A program made the position numbers and the translations under genes. From Moritella sp. PE36 (GTDB lineage Bacteria > Pseudomonadota > Gammaproteobacteria > Enterobacterales > Moritellaceae), in the NCBI RefSeq assembly GCF_000170855.1, contig NZ_ABCQ01000031.1, positions 1 through 51,382 on the forward strand: 51,382 nt of DNA. Direction: 5' to 3'. The notes under the pieces were generated by a model. The model had not been told where the DNA came from. It did not search any database and was given only the letters and a program-made list of their open reading frames with translations. Positions within the stretch are counted from its first letter, which is position 1. Each line of letters starts with the position of its first letter. This document shows positions 1 to 9,868 of the stretch, in pieces.

Positions 1-661
1 TCTGCAAAGCCAACACACTAGCAACTACGTCCTCAATCGACATAGATGTCGAATCGATAACAAGTGCATCATCTGCAGGCTTTAATGGCGCGACCAAGCG
101 GTTGCGATCTTGATGATCACGTTTCTCGATCTCTCCCAGAAGGGCTGACATGCTAACATCGAAGCCTTTGTCTTGCAACTGATTAAAGCGGCGAATGGCT
201 CTTTCTTCAGCAGATGCATCTAAAAATATTTTTACGTTGGCGTCAGTGAATACAACAGTACCCATATCACGGCCGTCTGCAATTAAACCAGGTGCAACAC
301 GGAAATCTCGTTGACGTTGTAACAATGCCTCACGTACCGCAGGATAAACGGCTGTTCGAGAGGCTGCAAAGCCCGCTTCTTCTGTCCGAATTTCACGTGA
401 TACGTTCTCGCCTTCAAGGATCACTTGTAAGCCGTTATCAGTGGGCTCAAAACGTACATCCAAGTTTGCAGCAAGTATAGTTAAAGCAGGTTCGTTATCT
501 AACTCAACATTATGGTGCAGCGCAGCTAATGCTAATACACGATAAATTGCGCCACTATCAAGTATATGCCAACCTAGCTTAGCCGCAAGTAATTGGCATA
601 ATGTGCCTTTACCTGAACCACTAGGTCCGTCAACCGTAATAATCGGTGCTATTGCTGTCAT
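1..661 (-). CDS. cmk: Cytidylate kinase (CMP kinase), 3' end cut by window edge
   Basis: Phosphorylates CMP/dCMP with ATP in the cytoplasm for nucleotide salvage and synthesis. Reading from the ATG at 661 gives 220 codons with no stop before the window edge. The N-terminus shows a P-loop, GPSGSGKGT, at about residues 11-19, then DSGAIYR for CMP binding and GRDMGTVVF near residue 130. The family is about 225 residues, so only a few C-terminal residues are missing. The start is supported by GGAG a few bases upstream. It lies downstream of aroA on the same strand but is separated from it by a strong terminator at about 770-810, so it probably has its own promoter. In related bacteria rpsA follows. 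Identification is firm from motifs and from the aroA neighbour. Confidence 0.95.
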   Translation of the reverse strand, partial: MTAIAPIITVDGPSGSGKGTLCQLLAAKLGWHILDSGAIYRVLALAALHHNVELDNEPALTILAANLDVRFEPTDNGLQVILEGENVSREIRTEEAGFAASRTAVYPAVREALLQRQRDFRVAPGLIADGRDMGTVVFTDANVKIFLDASAEERAIRRFNQLQDKGFDVSMSALLGEIEKRDHQDRNRLVAPLKPADDALVIDSTSMSIEDVVASVLALQ

Positions 662-769
662 AAATTCTCCAAACTCAATATCTAACATACAACTTTAAAT
701 TGTGCTGTATGGATCTGGTCGCGATTATAACGGATCTTCATAAAGATAGTATGGAATAATAACCGTAAA

Positions 770-810
770 TAAAAAAAAGCGAGGTATTACCTTATCAGTA
801 ATACCTCGCT
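770..810 (-). terminator. Rho-independent terminator after aroA
   Basis: A perfect 13-bp inverted repeat (778-790 and 798-810, 7-nt loop) is followed on the minus strand by a run of T (plus-strand A run 770-777). It lies 50 bases past the aroA stop and before cmk, so it should end the serC-hisC-aroA transcript. Confidence 0.85.
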
Positions 811-859
811 ATTTAAGATTGATACTGTCGTCACTGCATCAAATATAGTGTATTTCGAC

Positions 860-2143
860 TTATGCTTGAACTAAACCGGTAAAGCGTTCGAAATAATCGG
901 GGAAGGTTTTTGAGGTACAACCAGGATCATTAATCGTTACTGGTGTATCACTTAATGCTACTAGTGAGAAACACATTGCCATACGGTGATCGTTATAAGT
1001 ATCAATGGTAGCGTGAACTAACTGTGCAGGTGGGGTGATTTTAATGTAATCATGACCCTCTTCTACTTCAGCGCCGACTTTACGTAATTCAGTCGCCATC
1101 GCCGCTAAACGGTCAGTTTCTTTCACGCGCCAATTGTATACATTACGAATAACCGTTGTACCTTTTGCAAACAATGCGGTTGTCGCGATTGTCATCGCCG
1201 CATCCGGAATATGGTTCATATCCATATCAACGGCTGTTAATTCACCCACTTCAGCTTCGATATAACTATCAGCCCAAGTGATTTTACCGCCCATTGCTTC
1301 AATCACATCTGCAAACTGGATATCACCTTGGATTGATTTTTTACCAATACCCGTTACCCGGATCTTACCACCTTTAATTGCCGCAGCAGCAAGGAAATAA
1401 GACGCGGAAGACGCATCACCTTCAACTAAAAAGTCACCAGCAGCTTGATAGGTTTGCTTACCTTTAATGGTAAAGGTCTGATAATTATCATGCGTTACCG
1501 TCACACCAAACTGCTGCATAATGTGAAGCGTGATCTCAATATACGGTTTAGATACAAGCTCACCAACGATCTCAATCGTCGTATCATTGTCAGCCAAAGG
1601 TGCAGCCATTAAGAATGCAGTCAAGAACTGGCTAGAGACACTGCCATCAATCTTAATATTACCGCCTTTCAAGCCAGTACCTTTAATTAGCACTGGTGGG
1701 TAATCTTCATTTTTCAAGTAAGTAACATCCGCACCCGCTTGGCGTAGGCTATCAACCAAGCTACCAATTGGACGCTCTTCCATACGCGGTTCGCCAGTTA
1801 ATTCAAACTCACCTTCGCTCAGGCATAATGCCGCACATAAAGGACGCATTGCTGTACCAGCGTTACCTAAAAATAATTCCAGTTTTTCATTTACAGAAAA
1901 TGCACGACCTAAACCAGTGACGGTACAAATTGTTTTACATGCAGACAGATCATACTGCACACCTAATTTTGTCAGTGCGTTTAACATATGACGAATATCA
2001 TCACTGTCTAATAGATTCGTTAAACGTGTCGTGCCTTTAGCAAGTGCAGCAAGTAATAATGCACGATTTGAAACACTTTTAGAGCCAGGTAAGTTAATAG
2101 TGCCTGATACTTTACCAATTGGTTGTAATGTTAATTTTTCCAT
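860..2143 (-). CDS. aroA: 3-phosphoshikimate 1-carboxyvinyltransferase (EPSP synthase)
   Basis: Transfers enolpyruvate from PEP to shikimate-3-phosphate, the sixth step of the shikimate pathway, in the cytoplasm. The protein begins [12 protein letters not shown] and has the class I signatures [17 protein letters not shown] (about residues 18-35), [11 protein letters not shown] with the PEP-binding loop, and [13 protein letters not shown] near the C-terminus. An in-frame GTG lies four codons upstream at 2155. I chose the ATG at 2143 because AAGTGA sits at ribosome-binding distance and it gives 427 residues, the usual length. It follows hisC by 55 bases on the same strand, in the serC-hisC-aroA order, and a terminator follows. 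Class I sequence features predict a glyphosate-sensitive enzyme, but this is inference. Confidence 0.97.
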   Translation of the reverse strand: MEKLTLQPIGKVSGTINLPGSKSVSNRALLLAALAKGTTRLTNLLDSDDIRHMLNALTKLGVQYDLSACKTICTVTGLGRAFSVNEKLELFLGNAGTAMRPLCAALCLSEGEFELTGEPRMEERPIGSLVDSLRQAGADVTYLKNEDYPPVLIKGTGLKGGNIKIDGSVSSQFLTAFLMAAPLADNDTTIEIVGELVSKPYIEITLHIMQQFGVTVTHDNYQTFTIKGKQTYQAAGDFLVEGDASSASYFLAAAAIKGGKIRVTGIGKKSIQGDIQFADVIEAMGGKITWADSYIEAEVGELTAVDMDMNHIPDAAMTIATTALFAKGTTVIRNVYNWRVKETDRLAAMATELRKVGAEVEEGHDYIKITPPAQLVHATIDTYNDHRMAMCFSLVALSDTPVTINDPGCTSKTFPDYFERFTGLVQA

Positions 2144-2198
2144 AAATTTATTCACTTAATTTTTAATTAATACAACAAATAGTCGCTAGCGTTACTTG

Positions 2199-3311
2199 CT
2201 ATGCGGCTAACTCAGCCAGCACTGTCAGTAGCGCCTGCATAAACGTTTCATTTTCCAGCTCGGTTCCTATGCTCACACGTAGGTGCTTGGTTAAACCATA
2301 ACCCGCAACAGGACGAACAATCACACCCTTGTGTAATAAAGCTTGATACACAACGGTCGGATCTTGAGCTAGTTCCATGGTAATGAAATTACCTTTAGAT
2401 GGAATATAACCTATACCTTGGTCACTGAAAAATGTTTCTAATACTGCGCGCTGCTGATTATTTAACGCCACACTTGCGGTTAAGAAATCATGGTCAGACA
2501 ATGCTGCTTGTGCCGCTGCTAACGCAAAGCTGTTACAGTTAAACGGCTGGCGAACACGGTTTAATATATCGGCGATATCTGGACCTGACATGCTATAACC
2601 AACACGTAAACCAGCAAGGCCATAAGCTTTAGAGAAAGTACGTGTGATGATTAGATTTGAAAACTCAGTTAACCACGTAATAGACGGCGCTTGTAACTCT
2701 TTATCAACATATTCAAAATACGCTTCATCTAATACCACAATCACGTTTTCTGGCACTTTATTTAAAAATGCATATAACGTTTCTGCGGTTAAAAACGTAC
2801 CCGTTGGATTGTTCGGATTGGCAATAAAGATAAGACGCGTACGTTCTGTAATAGCAGCCAACATAGCGGCTAGATCATGTCCCCAGTCTTTCGCTGGAAC
2901 CGCAATACCTGTCGCGCCAATCGCTTGTGTCACTAAGGGATAGACCACAAATGCGTGCTCAGCAAAAATAACTTCGTGCTCTGCCGTCACAAAGCTGCGA
3001 GCGATAAGTTCCAGTACGTCATTAGAACCATTGCCCAACGTAAATTGTGCTGGCGCAAGATCGTATTTATCTGCCAGTGCTTGCTTTAAGTAGAAGCCAT
3101 TCGCATCTGGATAACGGGTGATACCCGATAGTTCTTTCTCTAGCGCTGCTTTAACTAATTCACCAACACCCAATGGATTCTCATTCGATGCTAATTTAAC
3201 AATATCTGTTAATCCTAGTTCACGCTCTAATTCATCAGTCGGTTTTCCCGCTTGATAAGGGTGTAAACCTTGTACCCCTGTATTTGCTAAAGCAAAAAAA
3301 TCACAACTCAT
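2199..3311 (-). CDS. hisC: Histidinol-phosphate aminotransferase family protein (HisC2-like)
   Basis: PLP-dependent class I/II aminotransferase of 370 residues. Visible motifs are LASNENPLG near the N-terminus, ANPNNPTGT, DEAYFEY, and RTFSKAYGLAGLRVGY carrying the Schiff-base lysine. Histidinol-phosphate aminotransferases convert imidazole-acetol phosphate to histidinol phosphate and often also transaminate aromatic amino acids. This copy sits between serC and aroA rather than in a his operon. That is the location of the second HisC type in pseudomonads and relatives, so aromatic amino acid transamination is a likely main or extra role (inference). AAGGA precedes the ATG at 3311 by about 7 bases, and serC ends 9 bases upstream, so the genes are co-transcribed. 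Confidence 0.9.
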   Translation of the reverse strand: MSCDFFALANTGVQGLHPYQAGKPTDELERELGLTDIVKLASNENPLGVGELVKAALEKELSGITRYPDANGFYLKQALADKYDLAPAQFTLGNGSNDVLELIARSFVTAEHEVIFAEHAFVVYPLVTQAIGATGIAVPAKDWGHDLAAMLAAITERTRLIFIANPNNPTGTFLTAETLYAFLNKVPENVIVVLDEAYFEYVDKELQAPSITWLTEFSNLIITRTFSKAYGLAGLRVGYSMSGPDIADILNRVRQPFNCNSFALAAAQAALSDHDFLTASVALNNQQRAVLETFFSDQGIGYIPSKGNFITMELAQDPTVVYQALLHKGVIVRPVAGYGLTKHLRVSIGTELENETFMQALLTVLAELAA

Positions 3312-3320
3312 AATAAATCC

Positions 3321-4418
3321 TTATAGTCCGCGCTGTTGACGTTCAAATTTTTCCATAAAACCAATAAGTGCTTTAACACCTTCGATTGGCATCGCGTTAT
3401 AAATACTTGCGCGCATACCTCCGACAATACGGTGACCTTTTAATGCCATTAAATTCGCATCTAGAGATTGCTGTAAGAACGCAGTATCCAAATCACTTGA
3501 TGCTAATGTAAACGGTACATTCATTTTTGAGCGGTTAACCGTCGCGACATTATTGCCATAAAAATCACTGCTATCAATATAACCATAAAGTAGCTTGGCT
3601 TTTTCTGCGTTAATTTCTTCGATAGCAGATAGGCCGCCTTGAGCTTTTAACCACTTGAACACAAGCCCAGCTAAATACCAAGAATAGGTCGGCGGTGTAT
3701 TAAACATTGAGTCATTTTCAGCCATCAATTTATAGTTAAAGATTGATGGGGTTTCTTGTTTGGCTTTGTCGAGCAGGTCATCACGTACAATCACCACACC
3801 CAAACCAGATGGGCCGATGTTCTTTTGCGCACCCGCATAAATGATACCGAACTTGCTAATATCTAATGGTTTAGAAAGGATGTTTGATGACATATCAGCA
3901 ACAAGCGGGATATCACCTGTGTCAGGGATATCATTAATCTCGATACCTTCGATAGTTTCATTCGGGCAGTAGTGTACGTAAGCCGTGTTTTTGCTTGATA
4001 CTTGCCATTGTGATGCAGGTTTAACGGCAACAATACCATCGGTACTTGGCATTAGAATGTTGGATTCATTAACCTGACAGTATTTCTTACCTTCAACAAC
4101 CGCTGATTTTGACCATTGGCCTGTTAATAAGTAATCGGCTTGGGTTTTATCACCAAGGATATTCAGTGGCACAGCAGCAAACTGACCACGACCACCGCCT
4201 TGGGAAAAAATAACTTTGTAATTATCAGGGATCGCTAATAGATCACGTAAGTCTTGTTCTGCTGCTGTAGCGACGGCCATGTAGTCTTTACTACGATGGC
4301 TGAGTTCCATCACCGATACACCAGTATTATTCCAATTAATAAATTCTTTTTGGGCTTGTTCCATCACTGCATGTGGCAACATTGCGGGACCAGCGCAAAA
4401 GTTATAAGTCTGACTCAT
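3321..4418 (-). CDS. serC: Phosphoserine aminotransferase
   Basis: Converts 3-phosphohydroxypyruvate plus glutamate to phosphoserine in serine synthesis and takes part in pyridoxal-phosphate synthesis. The protein opens with [15 protein letters not shown], typical of SerC. It contains [16 protein letters not shown] (phosphate binding), [10 protein letters not shown], and [12 protein letters not shown] with the PLP lysine. It has 365 residues, normal for the family. The reading frame extends upstream to a TTG at 4439 and an ATG at 4424. I chose the ATG at 4418 because AAGGA lies 8 bases upstream. First gene of the serC-hisC-aroA operon; its promoter should lie within 4419-4680. Confidence 0.96.
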   Translation of the reverse strand: MSQTYNFCAGPAMLPHAVMEQAQKEFINWNNTGVSVMELSHRSKDYMAVATAAEQDLRDLLAIPDNYKVIFSQGGGRGQFAAVPLNILGDKTQADYLLTGQWSKSAVVEGKKYCQVNESNILMPSTDGIVAVKPASQWQVSSKNTAYVHYCPNETIEGIEINDIPDTGDIPLVADMSSNILSKPLDISKFGIIYAGAQKNIGPSGLGVVIVRDDLLDKAKQETPSIFNYKLMAENDSMFNTPPTYSWYLAGLVFKWLKAQGGLSAIEEINAEKAKLLYGYIDSSDFYGNNVATVNRSKMNVPFTLASSDLDTAFLQQSLDANLMALKGHRIVGGMRASIYNAMPIEGVKALIGFMEKFERQQRGL

Positions 4419-4680
4419 ATCCATAATCCTTGTTAACAAAGCAGCTTAAACGCTTTAAACCCTTATTGAGTGACTATCTAATGTAAGCCATTAATGTTGT
4501 TTTTTAAAGTCTTTATTTTAATGTAAATAAATCGCGGTTGATGCAACGCTTGCTTGGTATGCAAGCCAAAAAAACTGACTGAGTAGGTCGTGTCTCAGGG
4601 GGCGTTGAGTTACGTCAATGCTTTAACGAAACTCAATATTATAGGAAGCGTGCGTGAGTGGGTATAATAATATTTTTAGG

Positions 4681-4950
4681 TTACTTTACCGTCTTCTTAG
4701 GTAACGCTGAATTTGCGAAAAAAAGGATAATTGTGCCAATTGCCATTGATAACATCGCCAATCCAAACTTAGCGTCACTTCCCATACCAGTGATGAGCAA
4801 AAACAAACCGATGACAATAAGTGATGAACCAGTGAACATTGCAGCTCGCGGATGAGTACTGACAAAACCAATCTGTTTAGCCGATTTCTTTGAACCCAGA
4901 TGTTTATGTGAATGCTTTGCTGCTTTACGCTTTTGCTTTCTTACTGACAT
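4681..4950 (-). CDS. Small membrane protein with two predicted TM helices, unknown function
   Basis: I do not recognise a named family. The 89-residue protein begins with a highly basic stretch (MSVRKQKRKAAKHSHKH) and continues with two hydrophobic segments at roughly residues 37-55 and 58-75, ending in a short basic tail. The layout suggests an inner-membrane protein with a cytoplasmic, positively charged N-terminus. I chose the ATG at 4950 over an in-frame start at 4989 because GGAG lies 6 bases upstream. It stands alone between serC and nnrD. A purely nucleic-acid-binding role for the basic tail is possible but unsupported. Confidence 0.65.
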   Translation of the reverse strand: MSVRKQKRKAAKHSHKHLGSKKSAKQIGFVSTHPRAAMFTGSSLIVIGLFLLITGMGSDAKFGLAMLSMAIGTIILFFANSALPKKTVK

Positions 4951-5043
4951 AACATGCTCCAAACGCTGATAAATTTCGTATGCTATCAATTACTTAAATT
5001 AATGATTATTTAAGATAGCGATTATTTAAAATAGTAATGGTCT

Positions 5044-6456
5044 TTACAGTACTTTTACCCCCTCGATAACATCCATCGGTGTTAAAGAGTAATTATTTTT
5101 TGGATAGTTTGTTGCTGACATACAGTGCGCTAAACTTGCTGTGATCGTCGCATTAACAGCACTGACCCCTTGTGCTAACAGTGCTGCAATCAATCCCGTT
5201 AACACATCTCCAGTTCCACCTTTACTTAAAGCATTGCTTCCCAAGGGATTGATGTAGATAATATTATTATAGGTGATAAGTGAGTTCGCGCCTTTTAACA
5301 ACAGCACAGTTTGGGGATAATTTACGGCAAAGAGTCTTACATACTTGAATCTATTATTTTGCAGTTCTGCTACGGTTATTTCTGCTAGTTTGGTCAGTTT
5401 CAACAGAGAACAAAACTCTTTAGGGTGTGGCGTTAACACCACATTCTCACTATTTAGGACAGTGAGAACAATATCGTTATGAAACAAATCTGCATCAACA
5501 ACTTTTGCTATATCCCTGTTTAAGATCTGTTTCACTTGTGCTTTTCTATCATGATCATGACCAAGCCCCATACCGATAGCGACCGCAGTACAGTTTTCTG
5601 GCAGGACAGACTTTTGCATAATATGATACGGTACATTGACCTCTTGCTCCGTAATCACAGAAACCAAACCAGCACCAAATGCAAAGGCGGCCTCCGCGGC
5701 AATGATACCCGCCCCTGTTTTATTACCGACAATGACGCTTAAATGGCCAAATGATCCTTTGTGCGAGTTTTGTTTTATTCGTAATGGTAGTTTTATATCA
5801 GAGGAGTCTAAAAGAAAGGTATTGGTGGCCGTTTCATAAATACTGCGGTGCACGCCTAAGTCACTGACGATAATTTTACCCGTATAATCTTTCGCAACGT
5901 CACTGTAAAGTGGCGTTTTTAACGCACCCATAGTGATGGTTATGTTAGCGCAAAAACCGACGGTAGTTACTTGGCCCTGCTTGTTTATTCCCGACGGAAT
6001 ATCACAAGCAATTTTATGTCCAGGCCGAGAATTTAGTCGTGTGATCAGACGTTGTGACTCGTCATCCAGATCTCTGCTTAATCCAGAGCCAAAAAGGCAA
6101 TCGACAATGACATCGGGTCCGTGTTCAACTGATAACTCAGATAAGGAATCGATAATATTGACGCCTAGCAGGTTAGCTCTTTTATATTGCAGTTTGGCCA
6201 TCGCCGATTTCACGTGATACGGCACAAGTATGCTTACATCGTATTGTGAATATAAAAGTCTGGCAAGCGCGATGCCATCGGCGCCATTATTGCCTGCGCC
6301 ACAGACGATTAGTATCGTCTCATTATTTGAAAACATACCGCGTATATATTGCATCATCGACGCAGCGGCATGCTCCATCAGTAAATCTTCACTTAACCCA
6401 AACTTATCAACACATCGCTTATCTAAAGCGCTCACGTCATCAAATACCTTTTGCAT
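5044..6456 (-). CDS. nnr: Bifunctional NAD(P)H-hydrate epimerase / ADP-dependent dehydratase
   Basis: Repairs hydrated NAD(P)H in the cytoplasm. The N-terminal half (about residues 1-215) is the YjeF-N epimerase domain, with the NNGADG nucleotide-binding loop and DCLFGSGLSR. The C-terminal half (about 225-470) is the ribokinase-like dehydratase, with LLKGANSLIT and the diagnostic GGTGDVLTGLIAALLAQG loop. The length of 470 is a little shorter than the 515 of the E. coli enzyme. The usual GGNNGGDG motif is slightly altered (GNNGADG). GGAG lies 7 bases before the ATG at 6456. In enterics this gene precedes tsaE; here it is alone, with a transporter gene upstream. Confidence 0.9.
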   Translation of the reverse strand: MQKVFDDVSALDKRCVDKFGLSEDLLMEHAAASMMQYIRGMFSNNETILIVCGAGNNGADGIALARLLYSQYDVSILVPYHVKSAMAKLQYKRANLLGVNIIDSLSELSVEHGPDVIVDCLFGSGLSRDLDDESQRLITRLNSRPGHKIACDIPSGINKQGQVTTVGFCANITITMGALKTPLYSDVAKDYTGKIIVSDLGVHRSIYETATNTFLLDSSDIKLPLRIKQNSHKGSFGHLSVIVGNKTGAGIIAAEAAFAFGAGLVSVITEQEVNVPYHIMQKSVLPENCTAVAIGMGLGHDHDRKAQVKQILNRDIAKVVDADLFHNDIVLTVLNSENVVLTPHPKEFCSLLKLTKLAEITVAELQNNRFKYVRLFAVNYPQTVLLLKGANSLITYNNIIYINPLGSNALSKGGTGDVLTGLIAALLAQGVSAVNATITASLAHCMSATNYPKNNYSLTPMDVIEGVKVL

Positions 6457-6502
6457 TCTATTACTCCATCATTGAGCGTCTTTAGTCAAGTATGCTTTAT
6501 GA

Positions 6503-7411
6503 TCAGCCTGCTTGCTTTGGTTTTAATGATCTTAGATTAAGGCTACCAAACACGTTAATTAACGCACCCAGAATAATTAAACTACCGCCAATCCAAGTCC
6601 ACAGAGAAGGTACTTCACTAAACAATAACCAACCGAATATAATTGAGAACACCACTTGCACATAAGAATACGCCGTTGCTTTGCTCGCCACTTCTGTTTG
6701 CATGGCTTTGGTTAACCCCACCTGCCCTATTTGAGTGAAAATACCAATAAAGATCAACAATACAAACGCTTCTATATTAGGCACAACAAAATCATCACCG
6801 AGTAAGATTAATGATAGCGGTAATGCCACAAGTGGAAAATAAAATATAATCACAGAGCTATCTTCAGTACCACTAAGACGTTTAACAATCACATAAGCAA
6901 TCGCACTCCCCAACGCGCCCAACAGTGCAACGACAACGCTGAATAAAGGTAACTCAGCTGTCCCAGAGAATGTCAGGCTTGGGCTAACAATAAGTAATAA
7001 TCCAACGATGCAAAACAGAATGCAGATAATAGTCGAGCGTTGAATACGTTCTTTAAGAAAAATTAAGGCAAGTATAGCCGTAAATACCGGATGTAAATAT
7101 TGTAAAATAGTGGCTTCGGCTAAAGGTAAAGTCGTCACTGCGAAATACACACAGATGAGGGCTAATGAACCGACAGCACCGCGCGCCATAAGTAGTTTTT
7201 TATTATGGCCCCAAACGGATATGCGTTTACGACGTACGTCCACATAGCTAATAATCAATGACACCATCGCTCTTGCTGCGACAATTTCAAAAACCGGAAT
7301 ACCATAAGTACTGACTAATTTAACCAAGCTCGTCATGATCGCAAAAGCCAATGCAGACATCAGCATAAACCTTACACTAACAGGGATATTATTTATAAAT
7401 TGAATAGGCAT
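6503..7411 (-). CDS. DMT superfamily transporter (EamA family)
   Basis: An integral inner-membrane protein of 302 residues with about ten hydrophobic helices arranged as two EamA repeats (roughly residues 10-140 and 150-290). The conserved pattern LPLAEATILQYLHPVFTAI lies at the end of the first repeat. Family members export metabolites or drugs; the substrate cannot be read from the sequence. The ATG at 7411 has only a weak ribosome-binding site (GAAG). It lies 46 bases upstream of nnr on the same strand and may share its transcript. Confidence 0.85.
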   Translation of the reverse strand: MPIQFINNIPVSVRFMLMSALAFAIMTSLVKLVSTYGIPVFEIVAARAMVSLIISYVDVRRKRISVWGHNKKLLMARGAVGSLALICVYFAVTTLPLAEATILQYLHPVFTAILALIFLKERIQRSTIICILFCIVGLLLIVSPSLTFSGTAELPLFSVVVALLGALGSAIAYVIVKRLSGTEDSSVIIFYFPLVALPLSLILLGDDFVVPNIEAFVLLIFIGIFTQIGQVGLTKAMQTEVASKATAYSYVQVVFSIIFGWLLFSEVPSLWTWIGGSLIILGALINVFGSLNLRSLKPKQAG

Positions 7412-7488
7412 AGAATGTGATTAACTTCAAATGATTAGGATCGTGATTCTATAAAACTAATCATCTAAATGAAAGCAGTTTCAAATAG

Positions 7489-7842
7489 TTATCTAGCTGT
7501 ATTAATCTTATCAATGCTATTAATCTTATTAATGTAAGCGCACCATAGCTCAGAATTACGTGGTGGTACGCTTGGGTCACCCCGAATACCTAACTTAAAT
7601 TCAATAACAGAGCGCCATTCTGACGAACCTAAATCGGGTCCGTGCCCTTGCCCATCACCTGTCATCCATTGGCTTTCTATTTTAGTGAACCATTTATTTG
7701 AACAAGTTTGCGCCTTAACACTTGTTTTCAGTACTGGATCCAGATTGTTATCATCTCGACCACCCGCACTATTTTCACTCACAGAACAAGCAACCACCAC
7801 AACTGAAAACAAGGCTATCGTAATTAACTTAACAACTTTCAT
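7489..7842 (-). CDS. Putative lipoprotein, unknown function
   Basis: The 117-residue product begins MKVVKLITIALFSVVVVACS, a type II signal peptide with a VVAC lipobox (Cys at about residue 19), so it should be lipid-anchored. The mature part has two further cysteines (QTCSNKW and ELWCAYI) that could form a disulfide, and a conserved-looking WMTGDGQGHGPD stretch. I do not recognise the family. The start at 7842 is supported by GGGAG 9 bases upstream; an in-frame start at 7866 would spoil the signal peptide. It is divergent from ppiB, with about 100 bases between the starts. Confidence 0.7.
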   Translation of the reverse strand: MKVVKLITIALFSVVVVACSVSENSAGGRDDNNLDPVLKTSVKAQTCSNKWFTKIESQWMTGDGQGHGPDLGSSEWRSVIEFKLGIRGDPSVPPRNSELWCAYINKINSIDKINTAR

Positions 7843-7943
7843 TATAATAAACTCCCTCATCACCACTACAGTTTAGCGTTATGTTTGCGTATACTGCAGC
7901 GATTAAATTAATACCAACACTAATACAAAGATGGTGCAACACA

Positions 7944-8435
7944 ATGATTATTTTTACCACGAACTTAGGTGACATCGAAATTGAACTGAATATGGAGAAA
8001 GCGCCTGTCACGTCAAAGAACTTTCTACGCTATTGCAAAGACGGTTTTTATGAAGGCACTATTTTTCATCGAGTGATTAAAGACTTCATGATCCAAGGTG
8101 GTGGTTTTACTGAAAATATGCAAGAGAAGAAGACTCGCCCAGCCATTGCTAACGAAGCTAATCGAGGCCTTAAAAATGTGATTGGTTCAATTGCAATGGC
8201 ACGTACAGATTCGCCACACTCTGCAACAGCGCAATTCTTTATTAACTTAGATGACAATGCGTTTCTTGATCATACAGCGACGACAAACGCTGGCTGGGGC
8301 TACACGGCCTTTGGTACTGTTACCGCGGGCATAGATGTAGTTAACATGATTGCATGTTCTAGAACAGCCACAGTAAAAGGTCACGAAGATGTACCAAGTG
8401 AAACCATTATAATTAAAAAAGTAGTCATCAAATAA
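7944..8435 (+). CDS. ppiB: Cyclophilin-type peptidyl-prolyl cis-trans isomerase B
   Basis: Cytoplasmic foldase that speeds cis-trans isomerisation of prolyl bonds. The 163-residue protein starts MIIFTTNLGDIEIEL and shows FHRVIKDFMIQGGGF (catalytic Arg), MARTDSPHSATAQFFINL and FGTVTAGIDVV, all cyclophilin signatures at the expected spacing. The open frame extends upstream to 7881, but the first 21 codons do not fit the family. The start at 7944 gives the length and N-terminus of E. coli PpiB. It is one of the few plus-strand genes here, divergent from the lipoprotein gene, and is followed by a terminator at 8443-8472. Confidence 0.95.
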   Translation: MIIFTTNLGDIEIELNMEKAPVTSKNFLRYCKDGFYEGTIFHRVIKDFMIQGGGFTENMQEKKTRPAIANEANRGLKNVIGSIAMARTDSPHSATAQFFINLDDNAFLDHTATTNAGWGYTAFGTVTAGIDVVNMIACSRTATVKGHEDVPSETIIIKKVVIK

Positions 8436-8442
8436 TGTATGC

Positions 8443-8472
8443 GGATGCCGTAACTTAATTATGGCATCCTTT
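8443..8472 (+). terminator. Terminator after ppiB
   Basis: An 11-bp stem with one G-T pair (8443-8453 and 8459-8469, 5-nt loop) is followed by TTTCGTT. It lies just past the ppiB stop and before the convergent PhzF gene. Confidence 0.6.
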
Positions 8473-8528
8473 CGTTATCACAACATTCGCAATTCGGTCT
8501 CAGTGCTAACATTTTGACGTCCTTCAAT

Positions 8529-9329
8529 TTATACATGTATAACACCTTCAATGACAGTTATCGCACTGCCAGTCAGTTTAACCTTTTTGTTTGGCATTAA
8601 TTCAACACCAACAAAACCGCCTCGTTTAGATGCTTGAAAACCTTTTAATGCCACTTTATTTAATTTTTCAGCCCAATATACAGCTAAAGCACAATGTGCC
8701 GAGCCCGTGACGGGATCTTCATTGATACCAACCCAAGGAGCAAAATGCCGAGACACAAAATCCACATGGCTGAAATCCGACTTGGCTGTAACAACGACAC
8801 CACGCCCTTCCAATTCGTTCAAGCCATCAAAGTTAGGCGATAATGACCGCAATATTTCTTCATTTCTAATTTCGATTAGATACTTAGGTCCAAATTGCAC
8901 ATAAGAAACGACATCAGACAATTTAAGACCGAGCAATTCTAGCAGTACTGTATTAACCAGAGTATCAAACTCAAGTTCAGCCGTTGGAAACAACATGTCA
9001 ATATCATGTTCACCAACAGTCACCTCTAACGGCCCTGATAATGTTTCAAAAACAATACCCTCACCAATAGCAACTAACCCTTTTTGCTTTAGGATATGTG
9101 CCATGGCAAGTGTCCCATGACCACAAAGGTTAACCTCTACCTCAGGTGTAAACCACCTTAGGTTAAAATCATTCAATGACAAAAATGCGGTTTCAGATAC
9201 AGCTATTTCAGCTGCAATAGAAAACATCAATGATTCATCAAGTGGATGTTCCGTTATACATACGCCTGCAGGATTACCCGTGAAAGCTTCATTTGTAAAT
9301 GAGTCAACTTGATATATTTCTAACTTCAT
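8529..9329 (-). CDS. PhzF family isomerase/epimerase
   Basis: A 266-residue member of the PhzF/diaminopimelate-epimerase fold. It shows GNPAGVC at about residue 19, SETAFL with the catalytic glutamate equivalent, NLCGHGTLAMAH, and EDPVTGSAHCALA in the second lobe. Family members isomerise varied substrates (phenazine precursors, others unknown), and most copies outside phenazine clusters have no known substrate. No phz genes are present here. Two adjacent ATG codons occur. AAGGAG lies 6 bases before the second (9329), which I chose. A HAD gene lies 14 bases upstream and is probably co-transcribed. Confidence 0.88.
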   Translation of the reverse strand: MKLEIYQVDSFTNEAFTGNPAGVCITEHPLDESLMFSIAAEIAVSETAFLSLNDFNLRWFTPEVEVNLCGHGTLAMAHILKQKGLVAIGEGIVFETLSGPLEVTVGEHDIDMLFPTAELEFDTLVNTVLLELLGLKLSDVVSYVQFGPKYLIEIRNEEILRSLSPNFDGLNELEGRGVVVTAKSDFSHVDFVSRHFAPWVGINEDPVTGSAHCALAVYWAEKLNKVALKGFQASKRGGFVGVELMPNKKVKLTGSAITVIEGVIHV

Positions 9330-9343
9330 CATTTCTCCTTAAC

Positions 9344-9823
9344 TCATAAATCACACAATTCACTGAGATGCTGGATTTGTTGATAATCTCCACTCACCTC
9401 TGCCCGTGAGGCATCTGGGGTATACCAAATCGCATTCAACCCGGCCTCAACCGCAGGCTCTATATCGCGATGTAATATATCACCGACCATGGTAACTTCG
9501 CTTGCGTCAACACCAAGCGCTTCGACCACCGCTTGATAATAAGCAGCTGTTCCCTTGCCAATACCTAAGTTTGATTGGCAAAAGAATTCCAATATGTACC
9601 CTGCAAGTCCAACTCGTTCAAATGCAGCTTTAATATCGTCTTCACTTGAGTCTGCAGCGCCAGTCGCCACATAAAGTTTACAGCCCTGTTGTGACAATAA
9701 AGCCAAGGTATCATGCGCCCCGTTTATCGCTTCAACGTGTTCCCAATCACACATTTTACCTTTCATGTCTGGGGGATTAACCATTAAGGTTCCACCCCAA
9801 TCAAACAGATAAATCTTAGCCAT
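9344..9823 (-). CDS. HAD family hydrolase
   Basis: A 159-residue haloacid-dehalogenase-like hydrolase. Motif I is LFDWGGTL near residue 5. The nucleophile Asp is present, but the second Asp of the usual DxD is Gly, a variant known in some HAD subgroups. Motif II is VATGA and motif IV is MVGDILHRDIEPA, giving the metal-binding aspartates. It is likely a small-molecule phosphatase, but the missing acid/base Asp makes activity uncertain. The ATG at 9823 has AAGGAG exactly 6 bases upstream; an in-frame start at 9853 lacks this. Neighbours are PhzF (14 bases downstream) and a methyltransferase (45 bases upstream). Confidence 0.82.
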   Translation of the reverse strand: MAKIYLFDWGGTLMVNPPDMKGKMCDWEHVEAINGAHDTLALLSQQGCKLYVATGAADSSEDDIKAAFERVGLAGYILEFFCQSNLGIGKGTAAYYQAVVEALGVDASEVTMVGDILHRDIEPAVEAGLNAIWYTPDASRAEVSGDYQQIQHLSELCDL

Positions 9824-9868
9824 TAGGCACTCCTTTGCGTTTAACCGTTCCATACGATAGAGGATATA

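Noticed and set aside
724-729. TATAAT as -10 box of cmk
   Set aside because: A matching -35 at 16-18 bases is not present, so I did not list it as a promoter.
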